Shown one piece after another: positions 1 to 9,871 of a stretch of 64,000 nucleotides of DNA; positions within the stretch are counted from its first letter, which is position 1, and each line of letters starts with the position of its first letter. Source of the DNA: Labilibaculum antarcticum. GTDB lineage: Bacteria; Bacteroidota; Bacteroidia; Bacteroidales; Marinifilaceae. Below the pieces are notes generated by a model. That model made no database searches. It was not told the origin of the DNA and saw nothing but the letters and a program-made list of their open reading frames with translations. The stretch is from NCBI RefSeq assembly GCF_002356295.1, contig NZ_AP018042.1, positions 1,644,361-1,708,360 on the forward strand, read 5' to 3'. The translations under genes were made by a program, and so were the position numbers.

Positions 1-214
1 AATTTAATATTATCGCAAAAAGTTACATACATAACACGATTTTTATTCCAAGACGTGAAACATCATAATTAAACACAAGGATTTAATTAATATTAATCAA
101 TTCAATCTTTAAAAACCTACTAGTTATGTGCTTTACAGAAGAATACCACGTCTTCTTACCTTCAACAGACACAGATGTATTTTTGATAGTGAGGAGGAAA
201 AAAAACAACTTGAG

Positions 215-252
215 TATTACAAATGTTCCACTGGCTATTACAAATGTTCCAC
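215..252. repeat. 17-bp direct repeat with 21-bp spacing, possible AraC-type operator
   Basis: The 17-mer TATTACAAATGTTCCAC occurs exactly at 215-231 and again at 236-252, so the copies are 21 bp apart, two helical turns. Known AraC-family half-sites are about 17 bp and lie as direct repeats at 21-bp spacing. The neighbouring regulator ends in an AraC-type domain. That it binds here is inference. Confidence 0.5.
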
Positions 253-440
253 ACATGCATTAATGCTTGATTATCAGAAAATTGCAGTACGAATAAAATA
301 GAATACCCAGACATACATTATAAAAAATTATTGCCTTGAGTTTTGCAATAACATCATTTTTGGGATTTGAGTTTTTGAGATTGAGTCATTTTGAAGAAAA
401 CCAGGTAGTCTTCAATCAGTAATTATCCAGATCCTAAATC

Positions 441-486
441 AAAAAAAAGCACCAATATATTATCAATTGATAATATATTGGTGCTT
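441..486 (-). terminator. Rho-independent terminator of the hybrid regulator
   Basis: A perfect 40-bp palindrome spans 447-486 with no unpaired centre in the DNA. On the minus strand it is followed by a run of eight T (441-448). It starts 19 bp beyond the stop codon of the hybrid sensor/regulator gene. Confidence 0.85.
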
Positions 487-505
487 ATCTAATTAGAATT
501 AAATC

Positions 506-3370
506 TTAGTTGGAATGCTCTTTCATATATTCCGATGGCGTACAACCTTGAATCTCTTTAAAACATTTGGAGAAATACGAAGTATCATTAAAGCCTGTTG
601 AGAAACAAACATCGCTAATCGTTACATTTGGCTTTAATAAAAATTCTGATGCCATTTTTATTCTTTGTGTTCTAATGAATGCTGTTGCAGATAAACCTGT
701 TAATGCTTTTAATTTACGATGAAGCTGTGTTCGGCTCATTAAACTTACTTCACAAAACTGATCGACCGTAAAATCGGGATCAGGCAAATGTTTCTCCAAA
801 ACTTCCTGTAAAATTTTGGCAAACTTTTCTTCTTCCGACTGAAATACTATGCCTAACGGATTAATAACAAGTTCCTTTTGAAACTTCTTTTGCATTTCTC
901 TTCGCGTGGCAATTAGTCTTTCAACCTTAACAATTAATGCTTGTGCATTAAATGGCTTCACAATGTAATCATCTGCCCCAGACTGAAGTCCCTCCAGTTC
1001 ATTCACATCACCAACTTTAGCAGTCAATAAGATAATTGGTATATGATTGGTTTTCACATCTGCTTTTAAACAGGCACAAAGCTCAACGCCTCCTACTTTT
1101 GGCATCATCACATCAGAAATAATCAAATCAGGAATGTGATCAATAGCCATCTTAATTCCCATCTCACCATCTTCCGCTTCTAAAATTTTGTACTGATGAA
1201 CAAAGTAAGTCTTAATGTATTTCCTCATGTCAAAGTTGTCCTCAACAATTAACAATACTGGTAATTCAGCAAATTTATCCTCATTTTCCAAATCTCCATT
1301 TATATCTAAATTTGCTTCATCAAGCTGTGTTTCCTTTATTTGAATAGGCAAAAGGGATATCTCGTTTGCCCTAAAATGATCTTTAGATGTTGGTAGCTGT
1401 AGCTCAAATTGAATAACTTGACTGTTTGAACAACTAATTTTTATAGGTGCGCGGTACAAAGTACAGAGTTCTTTCACTAATGAAAGACCAATTCCTGTTC
1501 CTTGCGTTTCATTTTCTCCGGCACGATAAAAACGATCAAAAATATGAGATAATTCTTCCTTTGTTAAAGTACATCCAGAATTACTTACCGTTATTTTTAT
1601 ATGATCCTCGAATCCATCGAGCTTCATTTCCACGTTCCCATTTCCAGGCACAAATTTAAATGCATTGGATAGTAAATTGGTAATTATTATTTCAACAATA
1701 TTCGTATCGAACCAAACAACACTTGATTCATTTATCTCCAGCTTATAATTAATTTTCTTTTCGGTAGCTTGATAAGTAAACGAATTTGCAATCCCTTTTA
1801 GTAAGGTGGCTAAATCGCCTTGTTGCGCATTTATAGCAAAATGCCCTGCATCAATTTTAGAGAGATCCAATAATTGATCAACCAATGAAAGTAATCGTTC
1901 CGAATTACGCAAAATTAGTTTCATCTCTTCCTGCTCCTCTTTACTATGGCTTCTAGTTAAATGCTTTTCTACAGGGCCTTTTATTAATGTTAATGGTGTT
2001 CTAAATTCATGGGAAATACTACTGAAGAATTTCGATTTCATCTGATTAATACTCTGTAACTCACTCGAAACCTTTTGTTTGTTCTTGTATAGATAATAGA
2101 AAAATGCGGCCAATCCTCCAAAGAGCAATAGTAACACGCCAAACTGATTTCTTTGCATTTTTTTAGACTCTCCAATCAGCTGATTTCTTGCATTTAACAA
2201 CTCTATCTGATGTGTTTTATTTTCCGATTGGTATTTAAATTCCAAATCATTCATTACACGATCTGATTCACTGTTGTATAACGAATCGGTATAATTTTTA
2301 TGTAATAAGAGAGCATCACTTGCCTCTTGATATCTGCCGGTCGCATAATAGATTTCATACAAAACCTGATTCGCAAACATCAAATTGTCTATGGAATGAA
2401 TTTCTTTTGAAATCAACCTTCCTTCCAGTAAATCCTTCTCCGCTTCCTTGTATCGTTTTAACTTCGAACAAACATTACCATGTTGAATTAGAATTGTACT
2501 TAAATAACGTTCATCCTCTTTTGTTCGTTGTAAATCAAGTGCTTTCTCAAAAAACACATATGCTTTTTCATACTCATTTTGAAACATTTGTACTTGCCCC
2601 AATAGTTGATAGCAAATTCCTTCCCCAATCGGGTTACCACGTAGCTTAGCCAGCTCCAACGATTTATTAATATATAAATTTGCCGAATCGGCTTCTTGCA
2701 AATAGAGATAAGCCTCTCCAACATTCCCATAACTAATCTCTAAATGATATTTATTGTCGCTACTTAAGCCATATTTTAAAGACTCTCGAAAATAAGACAG
2801 AGCCTTATCATACTCTTTTTGTACCAAATATATATTTCCTATTCCATTTTCGGCGATTGCCTTTCCATAAAAATTATTCGTGAATTTTGTTGTATTAATT
2901 GACGAAACAAAATAATTGAGCGCCTCTTCATTCCGATCCGTTTTTCGACAAACCACTCCTAATTCATTATAAATACGACCTAATTTATAGTGATCCTTTA
3001 TTTTATGAGCAAAGGGCAAAGACTTAAAATAGTAATATTTAGCAGAATCGTAGCCATGTGTATATCGGTGATTTACTCCTATCCGATAATATATTTCGGC
3101 CAGACCAGTCGTATCTTCATCTGTTTTAATTTTATTCAAAAGCAAATGTAAATAAGATGGATATTCCTCCTTTAATAGTTTCCGGTTGAAGGAAACAAGA
3201 CGAATAGCACTATCGGAATTTTCCATTTTCCCCTCAACCATCACGAGCTCATTTATGGCCGCTTTCAAACTATCCAAATCATTAAATCTGTTTTTTTTAT
3301 AATCATCCTCAGCGTACACACCACTAATATGGAACGAGAACAATAATAAAATAATGAGTTGTTTTATCAT
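506..3370 (-). CDS. Hybrid two-component system protein: TPR sensor, histidine kinase, receiver, AraC-type output
   Basis: This 954-residue protein carries a whole phosphorelay in one chain, as in the HTCS regulators that Bacteroidota use for glycan and nutrient control. A signal peptide (1-20) precedes tetratricopeptide repeats at about 90-360, predicted to be periplasmic, and one membrane helix lies at 409-426. The kinase has its H-box with His454 in SISHEFRTPL, an N-box near NLLSNAFKF (565-573) and a G-box GTGIGLS (624-630). The receiver (704-820) has phospho-acceptor Asp753 and Lys805; an AraC-type HTH occupies about 845-950. Classical HTCS sensors carry a beta-propeller (Reg_prop) domain; the TPR version differs and its ligand is unknown. 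No susC/susD genes lie in the window, so its targets are probably to the left. Confidence 0.9.
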   Translation of the reverse strand: MIKQLIILLLFSFHISGVYAEDDYKKNRFNDLDSLKAAINELVMVEGKMENSDSAIRLVSFNRKLLKEEYPSYLHLLLNKIKTDEDTTGLAEIYYRIGVNHRYTHGYDSAKYYYFKSLPFAHKIKDHYKLGRIYNELGVVCRKTDRNEEALNYFVSSINTTKFTNNFYGKAIAENGIGNIYLVQKEYDKALSYFRESLKYGLSSDNKYHLEISYGNVGEAYLYLQEADSANLYINKSLELAKLRGNPIGEGICYQLLGQVQMFQNEYEKAYVFFEKALDLQRTKEDERYLSTILIQHGNVCSKLKRYKEAEKDLLEGRLISKEIHSIDNLMFANQVLYEIYYATGRYQEASDALLLHKNYTDSLYNSESDRVMNDLEFKYQSENKTHQIELLNARNQLIGESKKMQRNQFGVLLLLFGGLAAFFYYLYKNKQKVSSELQSINQMKSKFFSSISHEFRTPLTLIKGPVEKHLTRSHSKEEQEEMKLILRNSERLLSLVDQLLDLSKIDAGHFAINAQQGDLATLLKGIANSFTYQATEKKINYKLEINESSVVWFDTNIVEIIITNLLSNAFKFVPGNGNVEMKLDGFEDHIKITVSNSGCTLTKEELSHIFDRFYRAGENETQGTGIGLSLVKELCTLYRAPIKISCSNSQVIQFELQLPTSKDHFRANEISLLPIQIKETQLDEANLDINGDLENEDKFAELPVLLIVEDNFDMRKYIKTYFVHQYKILEAEDGEMGIKMAIDHIPDLIISDVMMPKVGGVELCACLKADVKTNHIPIILLTAKVGDVNELEGLQSGADDYIVKPFNAQALIVKVERLIATRREMQKKFQKELVINPLGIVFQSEEEKFAKILQEVLEKHLPDPDFTVDQFCEVSLMSRTQLHRKLKALTGLSATAFIRTQRIKMASEFLLKPNVTISDVCFSTGFNDTSYFSKCFKEIQGCTPSEYMKEHSN

Positions 3371-3811
3371 ATCAGAAATTATAGGTGTGGCTTAAACCAG
3401 CAGACATTTTAAACTACAATAAAATTAAATCAAATATTTAGCAGTGGCGATATTCTTTCACCAACACTATAAAATATTGTTTATAAGCGAAATTAAAACA
3501 AACTATGCATTCATGCAAATTTAAACAAGTTAACAAAACAATGTTATTTGTGCGATAAAGAAAATCAAGATAACCAGAAGTGACGATTAAACAACAACAA
3601 TGACACGGAACTCGTGATTGAAGAAGCCGGACCAAATTTAGACCCATTTAAAATGAATATTATCCATCATTTAGTACCATCAATTTTAGGTAAACCTAAG
3701 CGACTATCCCATAATGAATCCATCTAAAATGAAATAATTATTCGTATCTTTACCACCCTTTACTAATAACATTTACCCGCTGATTATTTGGCAGGACAAA
3801 AGGATTTTACA
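3371..3811. other. Divergent intergenic region between hybrid regulator and cysH
   Basis: This holds the upstream regions of two divergent genes. TATCTTTA at 3745-3752 resembles the -7 element TAnnTTTG and could serve cysH. No convincing small gene was found; a 69-codon frame on the minus strand has no recognisable features. Confidence 0.5.
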
Positions 3812-4474
3812 ATGGATTTTGAGAACATTAAAAAGAAACTAGAACAATATAAAGCGGAAGGAAAGAAGATGTTTACTACGTCCTCTTTTCAATCGCACAG
3901 TCTTGTTCTTCTTCATATTATTAGCCGAATAGACAATACAATACCAGTATATTCAATCAATACTGGATTTTTATTTCCTGAGACCATTCAATTTAAAGAT
4001 CAAATAGCTAAAGAATTTGGATTGAACATTATCGATGCCAAATCTTCTATTCCAAAGGCACAACAAAAAGATGCAAAAGGAAATTTTCTTTTCACCTCAG
4101 ATCCTGATTACTGTTGTTTTCTAAATAAGGTACAACCACTAGACGGTGTTTTAGCAGATCATGACGTATGGATTAATGGTGTTAGAGCCGATCAATCAGC
4201 CGTGCGTAAAGCTATGGAAATTGAACAGCCTGCGCCACACGACGTAATTCGTTTTCACCCAATGCTGGATTGGAGCAAACCGGAAATTTACAAATACATT
4301 AAAGAGCACAATCTTCCTCGTCATCCGCTGGAAGCAAAAGGTTACGACAGCATTGGCTGTGAGCCTTGTACACGCAAAATGACTCTGGGAGACGACAGAT
4401 CGGCACGATGGTTTGGAATGAAAAAAACCGAATGTGGTTTAAATACCGATCTGGTGATTAAAAAAGATAAATAA
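3812..4474 (+). CDS. cysH: Assimilatory adenylyl-sulfate (APS) reductase, iron-sulfur type
   Basis: CysH-family enzymes reduce activated sulfate to sulfite with thioredoxin in the cytoplasm. The 220-residue product has the family nucleotide-binding segments SSFQSHS (24-30) and INTGFLFPET (49-58), and the C-terminal KTECGL with catalytic Cys208. It also has the paired cysteines Cys101-Cys102 and Cys183/Cys186 (GCEPCT). Those four are the [4Fe-4S] ligands that mark APS reductases rather than cluster-free PAPS reductases, so APS is the expected substrate. The ATG at 3812 is preferred over a TTG 24 bp upstream because the extra residues are not part of the family. No sulfate adenylyltransferase gene is nearby. 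The epimerase-fold gene follows after 38 bp and may be co-transcribed. Confidence 0.88.
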   Translation: MDFENIKKKLEQYKAEGKKMFTTSSFQSHSLVLLHIISRIDNTIPVYSINTGFLFPETIQFKDQIAKEFGLNIIDAKSSIPKAQQKDAKGNFLFTSDPDYCCFLNKVQPLDGVLADHDVWINGVRADQSAVRKAMEIEQPAPHDVIRFHPMLDWSKPEIYKYIKEHNLPRHPLEAKGYDSIGCEPCTRKMTLGDDRSARWFGMKKTECGLNTDLVIKKDK

Positions 4475-4512
4475 TAATTGCAGCTAATAACTCGAAATTA
4501 AAAACAGATAAA

Positions 4513-5430
4513 ATGAGAGTCCTAATTACAGGTGGTGCCGGTTATATTGGTACCGAATTATGCATAAAATTGAATCAGAATCCTGAGGTAAAAGAGATTA
4601 TTGTATTGGATAATTTGCATCAGGCCAATTTCAATCTGTTTTTACACTCCCAAATAAAACCGGGCAAACTAACCTTTGTTAAAGGTGAACTTTTGGATTC
4701 AAGAACTCTCGATAAAATACTGAAAAATGTAGATGTGGTTTATCATCTTGCATCTGAAGTTTCAGACAACGATAAGCTTCATCATCTTCACGAACAAGTT
4801 AATAACTGGGGAACTGCTGAGTTGGTTTATGCCATTGAAGAAAGTAATGTAAAACAATTGATTTACGTTAGTTCAACGGCTATTTACGGTTATTCTGATA
4901 ATGAATTTGATGTTTACTCAATTCCTGAACCAACTACATCATTAGGAAGTTCTATTTTAAGAGGCGAACAACATGTTGAACGAATCATGTCTAAAGTAAA
5001 CACTCAAATTATTCGTTTGGGAAATGTTTTTGGTTATGGTGTAAGTATGAACATGACAGGAATTCTGAACAGTTTAGTTTTCGATTCTCATTTTGTGGGA
5101 CGTATTTCTATCCACGGAAGTGGAAACCAAAAACGCCCGTTTATTTCTTTGGAAAAAACCAGCAGTATACTGGCTAATCTTTTGGGTGGAAAATTAGATT
5201 CAGGTGTTTATAATTTGGCGGAATACAACAAATCAATCATGGATATAGTTGAGGTGATGCAAAAACAAAATCCTGACATGGAAATGATTTTCACCAACCA
5301 ACATCTTGAGCTTCCACAGCAATTGGTAGCTCGCGATGAGCGAATTATGAAATTGTATAAAGGAGAGAAATTAGCTTTCGAAGAAGAATTGAAAATCCTG
5401 AAAGAGCATTTCGAGGCCTCGAGCATTTAA
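4513..5430 (+). CDS. NAD-dependent epimerase/dehydratase-fold protein lacking the YxxxK pair
   Basis: This is an extended short-chain dehydrogenase fold of 305 residues. The NAD-binding GGAGYIG is at 7-13, the acidic end of beta-2 at VLDN (31-34), and the catalytic-Ser strand YVSSTAIYG at 118-126. At the usual position of the Y-G-x-S-K active-site motif the sequence reads L144-G-S-S-I148, so the Tyr and Lys needed for hydride transfer are replaced while the flanking Gly, Ser and Glu are kept. It may bind a nucleotide sugar or dinucleotide without classical chemistry, or use other residues. It lies 38 bp after cysH on the same strand. No specific substrate can be named. Confidence 0.75.
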   Translation: MRVLITGGAGYIGTELCIKLNQNPEVKEIIVLDNLHQANFNLFLHSQIKPGKLTFVKGELLDSRTLDKILKNVDVVYHLASEVSDNDKLHHLHEQVNNWGTAELVYAIEESNVKQLIYVSSTAIYGYSDNEFDVYSIPEPTTSLGSSILRGEQHVERIMSKVNTQIIRLGNVFGYGVSMNMTGILNSLVFDSHFVGRISIHGSGNQKRPFISLEKTSSILANLLGGKLDSGVYNLAEYNKSIMDIVEVMQKQNPDMEMIFTNQHLELPQQLVARDERIMKLYKGEKLAFEEELKILKEHFEASSI

Positions 5431-5502
5431 TACCGATTTTTTTTCGCTCGCCATGAATCACTAATTATTAAAAATAGTATAAAATAGATTGGTTATTCAC
5501 CA

Positions 5503-5546
5503 AATAAAAAAAGCTTGATTCAATATTGAATCAAGCTTTTTTTATT
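5503..5546. terminator. Bidirectional terminator
   Basis: A perfect 44-bp palindrome centred at 5524/5525 has an A-run on its left flank and a T-run on its right. It therefore forms a hairpin plus U-tract in both directions. It separates the convergent epimerase-fold gene and the lipoprotein gene. Confidence 0.9.
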
Positions 5547-5562
5547 CTGCCAATACAGATCA

Positions 5563-6018
5563 TCATTTAATTCTTTTGTAGAAAACTGTAGATTTTAAAG
5601 GATCTAAAGTTTCAGAACCTAATCCTATTGTATTGTCATCAATAAACTCAATCATAAATTCCTTGCTCGAATCCAATCCATAAGTCGAAAATAACCCGGC
5701 TCCAATCTTCTTTTCAGTCAATCGAAACTGAAAGTTTGAAGACCTTTGAATATTACTTACGAGAACATTCCCAGCTTCCAAAAATAAGTCAACGTATTTA
5801 TTTGAGTTAATCTCTAGAACCTTACCTACAAAATTACCATTTTCGGTACGCTCAATAGATACTTTAATTCCATCTAACATCGAACGTCCTTTCAATTCCC
5901 AAACACCAACAAACTTATCATCCGATACTTTTCTCATGCCTTCAGTATCGCAATTCGTAAAAAGCAGAGCAAATGTTATCAGTAAAATATTTTTTAATAA
6001 TATGTGGTAATATTTCAT
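5563..6018 (-). CDS. Hypothetical small lipoprotein
   Basis: The 151-residue product has an N-terminal hydrophobic stretch (about 5-21) ending in LFTNC, with Cys23 as the likely lipidated residue. Asn before the Cys is unusual for a lipobox, but lipoboxes in this phylum are relaxed. The mature part starts with a KFVGVWELKG segment typical of small lipocalin-like or beta-sandwich proteins, but I do not recognise a named family. It follows the AI-2E-type permease gene after 37 bp on the same strand, so the two are probably co-transcribed. The shared terminator lies just downstream. No function can be stated. Confidence 0.7.
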   Translation of the reverse strand: MKYYHILLKNILLITFALLFTNCDTEGMRKVSDDKFVGVWELKGRSMLDGIKVSIERTENGNFVGKVLEINSNKYVDLFLEAGNVLVSNIQRSSNFQFRLTEKKIGAGLFSTYGLDSSKEFMIEFIDDNTIGLGSETLDPLKSTVFYKRIK

Positions 6019-6055
6019 TCTTAATTTAGAATTGATAATTCATAATTCCTTTTCA

Positions 6056-7156
6056 TTAAATCTTCTCGGTCAATTTCTTCACAAACCTATAATTGTTGAA
6101 GAATTCTTTGGCAATTACACGTATTAAGGTGTAAGTCGGAATAGCTAAAACCATTCCTAAAATACCTGCCATACTTCCGGCCATAATAATCACAATAAAT
6201 ATTTCAAGCGGATGTGCATTTACACTATTGGAATAAATAAGCGGCTGAAATAAAATATTATCGATGACCTGAACTGTCGCGAAAACAATTGCCATGTATC
6301 CTAAAAGTGGAAGGATTTCGGTGTAAAAATCAACATTTAAATTGGTTGCAATACCGATAATCATGCCAAAACAAGCTCCTATAATTGGCCCAATATAAGG
6401 AATTACGTTCATCATTCCGGCAAACAAACCAATAACAACGGCAGTCCCAAATGGTAAACCAACAATGGTTAAGCCGATCGTCACCATAAAACCAACCAAT
6501 ATCACTTCGAAAAATAATCCAACAAAATATCGCATCAGCAGATTTTTTATAGAATCCAAAACATGACGAACGCCGTCTTCGTTGCGAGCCGGAACCAGAA
6601 GCACTACTCCCTCACTAAACAAGCTGCTGTCTTTCAAGAAGAAAAAGGTAATAAATGAAATCGAAAATAAGGCAATAAAAGCATTCCCTAAAGTACCAAC
6701 GAGCGAACCAAAAATATCAGAAACATCTGAAATCTTCACAAATGAGGTAATATTGTCGACCAATACGGCTTTTAAATCAAAGGATTCATTATCAGCGGAA
6801 TATTTAGTAACCAAGGCCTCCAATTTTTGAATTGGCTCTTCGAGACTTCGCATAGCTGCATTCACGTCGATATTTGATAAATCTTGTGCTTGTGCGGCAA
6901 TCATCGGAATAAATGTTCGAAAGAACATAACCATAACAAACCACAATAAAACAAGAGTTATCCCGGCCGAAAGAGCAGAAGGTACTTGCCAATTCTTAAT
7001 TTTCAATCCGTTCATAAAATCGACAACCGGACGTCCAACAAAAGAAAGAACAACAGAAACTAAAACGTAGGCTACAATATTACTGAAATACCAAAATAGT
7101 AAGCCCAATAAGATTAATCCAAGAGCAACAATAAAATATTTTCCTTTTCCATTCAT
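6056..7156 (-). CDS. AI-2E family (PerM/YdiK-like) membrane permease
   Basis: A 366-residue inner-membrane protein with about eight predicted helices: two near the N-terminus (about 7-47), one near 60-82, and the rest between 150 and 350. A periplasmic or coiled segment lies at about 85-145. The C-terminal helices with a GPIIGACFGMIIG-type stretch and the terminal amphipathic tail match the AI-2E transporter family. Members have been linked to autoinducer-2 export, Na+/H+ exchange or unknown solutes, so the substrate is not assigned. It sits upstream of a small lipoprotein gene. An inverted repeat lies 25 bp before the start codon. Confidence 0.85.
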   Translation of the reverse strand: MNGKGKYFIVALGLILLGLLFWYFSNIVAYVLVSVVLSFVGRPVVDFMNGLKIKNWQVPSALSAGITLVLLWFVMVMFFRTFIPMIAAQAQDLSNIDVNAAMRSLEEPIQKLEALVTKYSADNESFDLKAVLVDNITSFVKISDVSDIFGSLVGTLGNAFIALFSISFITFFFLKDSSLFSEGVVLLVPARNEDGVRHVLDSIKNLLMRYFVGLFFEVILVGFMVTIGLTIVGLPFGTAVVIGLFAGMMNVIPYIGPIIGACFGMIIGIATNLNVDFYTEILPLLGYMAIVFATVQVIDNILFQPLIYSNSVNAHPLEIFIVIIMAGSMAGILGMVLAIPTYTLIRVIAKEFFNNYRFVKKLTEKI

Positions 7157-7180
7157 AGGTAGATGATAATTTTTGTCGGT

Positions 7181-7198
7181 TTTGTATCTAAATACAAA
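7181..7198. promoter_or_regulatory. Inverted repeat upstream of the AI-2E permease
   Basis: TTTGTAT and ATACAAA form 7-bp arms around CTAA, 25 bp before the permease start. The position fits a regulator site or part of a promoter. No binding protein can be named. Confidence 0.3.
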
Positions 7199-7243
7199 TC
7201 AATATTACACTTTAAAAGTAAGTATTTTTATGGTATCAAGGAT

Positions 7244-7276
7244 AAATAAAAAAAGGCTTTCTTTCGAAAGCCTTTT
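7244..7276 (-). terminator. Terminator of lon
   Basis: Arms 7251-7261 and 7266-7276 pair over 11 bp around a 4-nt loop. On the minus strand the hairpin is followed by a T-rich tract. It lies 17 bp after the lon stop codon. Confidence 0.88.
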
Positions 7277-7292
7277 CATAATCTAGCACTAA

Positions 7293-9761
7293 TTATATTT
7301 TTATTGGGTTGTCTACCTTTTGTTTCATCAAGGCAATATCCAAAACTTCCATAATTTCATTAACATAGTGAAATTTCAGGCCTTTTAAATAAATATCCTT
7401 AATCTCTTCAATGTCTTTTCTATTCTGATTACAAAGAATAATCTCTTTAATTCCGGCTCGTTTAGCCGCAAGGATCTTTTCTTTGATACCACCTACCGGC
7501 AATACTTTTCCTCGAAGCGTAATTTCACCAGTCATGGCTAAATTTTTCTTCACTTTACGTTGAGTAAAAATGGATGCCATTGCAGTAACCATCGTCACAC
7601 CAGCCGAAGGACCATCTTTAGGAATCGCGCCTTCAGGAACGTGTACGTGAAGATTCCATTCCTCAAAAGATTCCTTTTTGATATTTAATTTATCGCAATG
7701 AGCTCTTAAATATTCCTGTGCTAATAAGGCTGATTCTTTCATTACATCACCCAAGTTACCAGTAAGAGTCAATTTCCCTTTGCCGGCAGATAAACTTGAT
7801 TCGATGAATAAAATTTCTCCACCCACTGAAGTCCAGGCTAAGCCCGTAACGACACCTGCATATTCGTTCCCTTGATATTTATCCCGATTAAATATTGGTG
7901 AGCCTAAAAGCTCTTTCAAATCCTCAGGCTTAATATTAATATCGTACTCATCTTCCATTGCCACCTTACGCGCAACACGTCTCATCACCTTAGCAATTCG
8001 TTGATCCAATGCTCTCACACCCGACTCACGAGTATACTTATCGATAATTTCAGCAATTACTTCCTTCGAAAGTTTAATGTTCTTCGCTGTAATTCCATGA
8101 TTCTCCATTTGCTTCGGAACCAAATGACTCTTGGCAATCTGAACTTTCTCCTCCTGAATGTAACCGCTAACGTCAATCATTTCCATACGATCGCGAAGGG
8201 GAGCTGAAATTGCACCCACATTATTAGCCGTTGCAACAAACATCACATTCGACAAATCGTAATCTACATCCAAAAAGTTATCATGAAACGCACTATTCTG
8301 TTCAGGATCCAGAACCTCAAGCAATGCAGAAGATGGATCTCCTCTAAAATCATTACTTACTTTATCAATCTCATCCAAAATAAAAACAGGATTAGAAGAA
8401 CCAGCCTTTTTCATTCCCTGAATAATTCTTCCCGGCATTGCACCAATATATGTCTTTCTGTGACCCCGAATCTCTGACTCATCGTGCAAACCACCTAAGG
8501 ACATTCTGACATATTTCCGATCCAAAGCTCTCGCAATTGATTTCCCCAAAGATGTTTTACCAACCCCCGGAGGTCCATACAAACACAAAATCGGTGATTT
8601 TAAATCCCCTTTCAGTTTTAATACAGCCAAATGCTCAATAATTCTGTCTTTTACTATTTCTAATCCAAAGTGATCCTCATCCAGAACTTTTTGAGCTCTT
8701 TTCAGATCAAAATTATCTTTGGTGTATTCGCTCCAAGGTAAATCCAGCAGTTCCTCTAAATAGTTTAACTGCACCGAATATTCTGCCGAGGCAGGATTCA
8801 AACGTTGAAGTTTATTCAATTCCTTTTCAAAAACTGCAGCAACTTCGTCGGTCCATTTTTTAGTTTGTGCCTTTTCTTCCAACTCCTCTGCATCCTGATC
8901 ATTTTGACCACCGCCCAGTTCATCCTGAATGGTTTTCATTTGCTGGTGCAACAAATATTCTCTTTGCTGCTGATCCATATCAGTTTTCACCTTCGTCTGA
9001 ATATCATCCTTTAACTCCAGCACCTGAACTTCACGAACCAATAATTCCAAAAGTTTCATTGCTCTTCCACCAATCTCATCAATCTCGAGCAATTTTTGCT
9101 TTTGATTGTGTTTGATCTCAGAATTACTTGAAATAAAATTGACTAAAAATGAAGATCCTTCAATATTCTTAATGGCAAAACTAGCCTCATTAGGAATGTG
9201 TGGAGACAGTTTAATCACTTTAACAGCCATATCCTTCACTGAAGAAATAAGAGCCTTAAACTCATTATCTTCATTCTCAGGACGAATATCTTTTAAAGTC
9301 TTTATTTTAGCAATGTGATAAGGTTCCTCTGAAATCATTTCCTGCAACTCAAACCTCTTCTTGCCCTGTAAAATAACTGTGGTAGAACCATCAGGCATTT
9401 CAAGGATTTTAATGATTTGTGCAACAGTTCCAATTTTATGTATGTCTTCAAAGCTTGGGTCTTCAACACTCAAATCCATTTGAGTGGCCGCACCAAGCAT
9501 TCCTTTGTTACTATATACCTCACGAACTAATTTCAACGACTTTTCTCTTCCAACCGAAATTGGAATCACGACTCCAGGAAAAAGTACAGTATTTCGAAGA
9601 GGCAAAATCGGCAAACTATCAGGTACAACCAGTTCATCCAACGCACTTTCATCCTCATCAGTTATAATTGGAATAAAATCTGAATCCTCGTCCATCATAT
9701 TCGTTAAGGCCATATCACTTATATTGATTTCTATCTTTCTACTCATTATTTTGCTTGTCAT
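7293..9761 (-). CDS. lon: ATP-dependent Lon protease
   Basis: Lon degrades misfolded and short-lived regulatory proteins in the cytosol as a hexamer. The 822-residue chain has all parts in order: the N-terminal LON substrate-binding domain (about 48-250), a coiled linker, the AAA+ module with Walker A GPPGVGKT (396-403) and Walker B ILDEID (461-466), and the protease domain. Ser719 in PKDGPSAG is the nucleophile, and the catalytic Lys lies in GGIKEK (758-763). A roughly 40-residue acidic extension precedes the LON domain, as is common in this phylum. The start is the first ATG; an alternative Met is at residue 6. It is flanked by terminators and appears monocistronic. No clear heat-shock element was recognised upstream. 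Confidence 0.97.
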   Translation of the reverse strand: MTSKIMSRKIEINISDMALTNMMDEDSDFIPIITDEDESALDELVVPDSLPILPLRNTVLFPGVVIPISVGREKSLKLVREVYSNKGMLGAATQMDLSVEDPSFEDIHKIGTVAQIIKILEMPDGSTTVILQGKKRFELQEMISEEPYHIAKIKTLKDIRPENEDNEFKALISSVKDMAVKVIKLSPHIPNEASFAIKNIEGSSFLVNFISSNSEIKHNQKQKLLEIDEIGGRAMKLLELLVREVQVLELKDDIQTKVKTDMDQQQREYLLHQQMKTIQDELGGGQNDQDAEELEEKAQTKKWTDEVAAVFEKELNKLQRLNPASAEYSVQLNYLEELLDLPWSEYTKDNFDLKRAQKVLDEDHFGLEIVKDRIIEHLAVLKLKGDLKSPILCLYGPPGVGKTSLGKSIARALDRKYVRMSLGGLHDESEIRGHRKTYIGAMPGRIIQGMKKAGSSNPVFILDEIDKVSNDFRGDPSSALLEVLDPEQNSAFHDNFLDVDYDLSNVMFVATANNVGAISAPLRDRMEMIDVSGYIQEEKVQIAKSHLVPKQMENHGITAKNIKLSKEVIAEIIDKYTRESGVRALDQRIAKVMRRVARKVAMEDEYDINIKPEDLKELLGSPIFNRDKYQGNEYAGVVTGLAWTSVGGEILFIESSLSAGKGKLTLTGNLGDVMKESALLAQEYLRAHCDKLNIKKESFEEWNLHVHVPEGAIPKDGPSAGVTMVTAMASIFTQRKVKKNLAMTGEITLRGKVLPVGGIKEKILAAKRAGIKEIILCNQNRKDIEEIKDIYLKGLKFHYVNEIMEVLDIALMKQKVDNPIKI

Positions 9762-9871
9762 GTTCTAACTACTCACTATGAAGAAAACAAACTTTTATCA
9801 TAGCTTAAATGACAAAATGTCTGTCTCTACCAAAATAAATTGGTCACTACTTACTAGGCAATAGCTATGCC

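Larger units (their letters stand above)
1..505. other. Gene-free stretch beyond the 3' end of the hybrid regulator
   Basis: No convincing reading frame is present on either strand. The stretch holds a 17-bp direct repeat (215-252) and the terminator hairpin of the regulator gene (441-486). The rest is AT-rich, including an A-run near 200 and several TTGAGT words between 338 and 390. It may be the control region of a gene lying left of the window, which cannot be checked here. Confidence 0.6.

Noticed and set aside
3438-3647. 69-codon minus-strand frame upstream of the hybrid regulator
   Set aside because: Composition is unlike a real protein, with a cluster of Cys, and no start signals are present.
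3788-3811. TTG start for cysH
   Set aside because: The extra eight residues are not in the family and an ATG with normal N-terminus follows.
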